A stretch of 64,000 nt of DNA, from assembly GCF_022605725.1 (NCBI RefSeq), contig NC_065563.1:11558518-11622517 (forward strand), written 5' to 3'. The position numbers were made by a program, and so were the translations under genes. Under the pieces are notes generated by a model. The model saw only the letters and a list, made by a program, of their open reading frames with translations. It had not been told where the DNA came from and did no database searches. This DNA is from Anthonomus grandis grandis (Eukaryota; Arthropoda; Insecta; Coleoptera; Curculionidae). Positions 63,501-64,000 of the stretch are shown one piece after another (the first letter of the stretch is position 1; each line of letters starts with the position of its first letter).

Positions 63501-63928
63501 TCCCCATTATAACAAAATTACAAAATATATCCTAACCCTAAATGTATATAATTATTTTGCCATCAACAAATATATTAACGAACTTAATCTATTAAATATC
63601 CAAATTTTCTATAAATCAACAATATATCTATCTAAATGTATATTAATATGTAGCAGCCCAAGATATACAAATAAGATAAAACTTCCAGAAAAATTTAAGC
63701 ACAAACTAACCTTGGCCAAAAAAAAAATGAATACAACAATATATATGCGCAATTTGACTTGATATTTTCGAAATTTAAAAAAAACGGGTGCACATGATTG
63801 GGAATGTAAAGTATGTACCAGAACTGAAGTCAGGAGAGTCTCCATGGGTGCTTGCGGACCTAGTAAAAGTGGATCGCAGGGTGTTAAACCCAACTAAACC
63901 ATTGAAATCTAATTCAAACAGCGGCAAC
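63501..63928. other. AT-rich non-coding stretch
   Basis: No gene recognised. From about 63780 base composition changes; a short + frame MGACGPSKSGSQGVKPN followed by a stop may belong to the same element as the frame at 63929. Confidence 0.4.
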
Positions 63929-64000
63929 ATGACTGGGACAAGACGCAACAATAACAATTCCCTCAAAGCCCCGGTCGGCGGCTCCCTGACCTCTCCCTTT
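63929..64000 (+). CDS. Start of an open frame running off the window edge
   Basis: ATG at 63929, MTGTRRNNNNSLKAPVGGSL, open to the end of the window. GC-richer than the flank. It could be the start of a retrotransposon ORF1. No family assigned. Confidence 0.25.
   Translation, partial: MTGTRRNNNNSLKAPVGGSLTSPF

Noticed and set aside
1..64000. A novel defence, biosynthetic or toxin-type gene system; tRNA or rRNA genes
   Set aside because: All multi-gene stretches resolve into host genes or known TE classes, and I recognised no tRNA or rRNA structure. A covariance-model search would be needed to exclude small RNAs.

Overview
The window is eukaryotic, AT-rich nuclear DNA, almost certainly from an insect and most likely a beetle; the order is an inference from the style of the genes and transposons. 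It holds three recognisable host genes split by GT-AG introns, embedded in a dense layer of transposable elements (TEs).

Host genes. (1) spinster (spin), a lysosomal/late-endosomal MFS transporter, runs on + from an internal exon at 10572 to a stop at 33320. Its first exon(s) are not visible, so the start of the gene is probably left of the window. Its last intron is about 13.4 kb. (2) Chk2/loki, the FHA-domain DNA-damage checkpoint kinase, lies on - with its start codon at 46908, eight coding exons and a stop at 34810; a 10 kb intron separates the last coding exon from the kinase exons. spin and Chk2 are tail to tail, and their poly(A) signals lie about 30 bp apart near 33.9 kb. (3) Gart (trifunctional purine enzyme) starts on + at 48441. 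Only the first three coding exons (most of the GARS/PurD N-terminal region) are inside the window. Chk2 and Gart are head to head and share a 1.5 kb promoter interval with CACGTG and CCAAT-type motifs.

Layout. 1-10571 is non-coding, with a 269-bp inverted-repeat element, an array of about 9.6 copies of a 169-bp satellite, a 731-bp TA-flanked element and a LINE fragment. 10572-33320 is spin, whose introns carry two piggyBac relics inserted in one LINE, a Penelope-type RT fragment, a nearly complete pogo-type element, an RTE-type LINE and several other LINE pieces. 33321-46918 is Chk2, whose large intron holds two LINEs, mariner-type transposase tails and a BEL/Pao element cut by a solo LTR. 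46919-56131 is the shared promoter and the start of Gart; Gart intron 1 contains an old LINE split by two later, oppositely oriented LINE insertions with clear target-site duplications. 56132-64000 is Gart intron 3 or beyond: a 68-bp palindromic element, an RNase-H LINE, a Mutator-like (MULE) transposase with a SWIM motif, a Tc1-like MITE and further LINE pieces.

The main new content is genomic archaeology: several insertions can be proved from within the window, by target duplications and by reading frames that rejoin once the insertion is mentally removed. I found no convincing undescribed multi-gene system. The best host-gene leads are a possible alternative last exon of spin (27568-27728) and a Chk2 N-terminus without any SQ/TQ site before the FHA domain.
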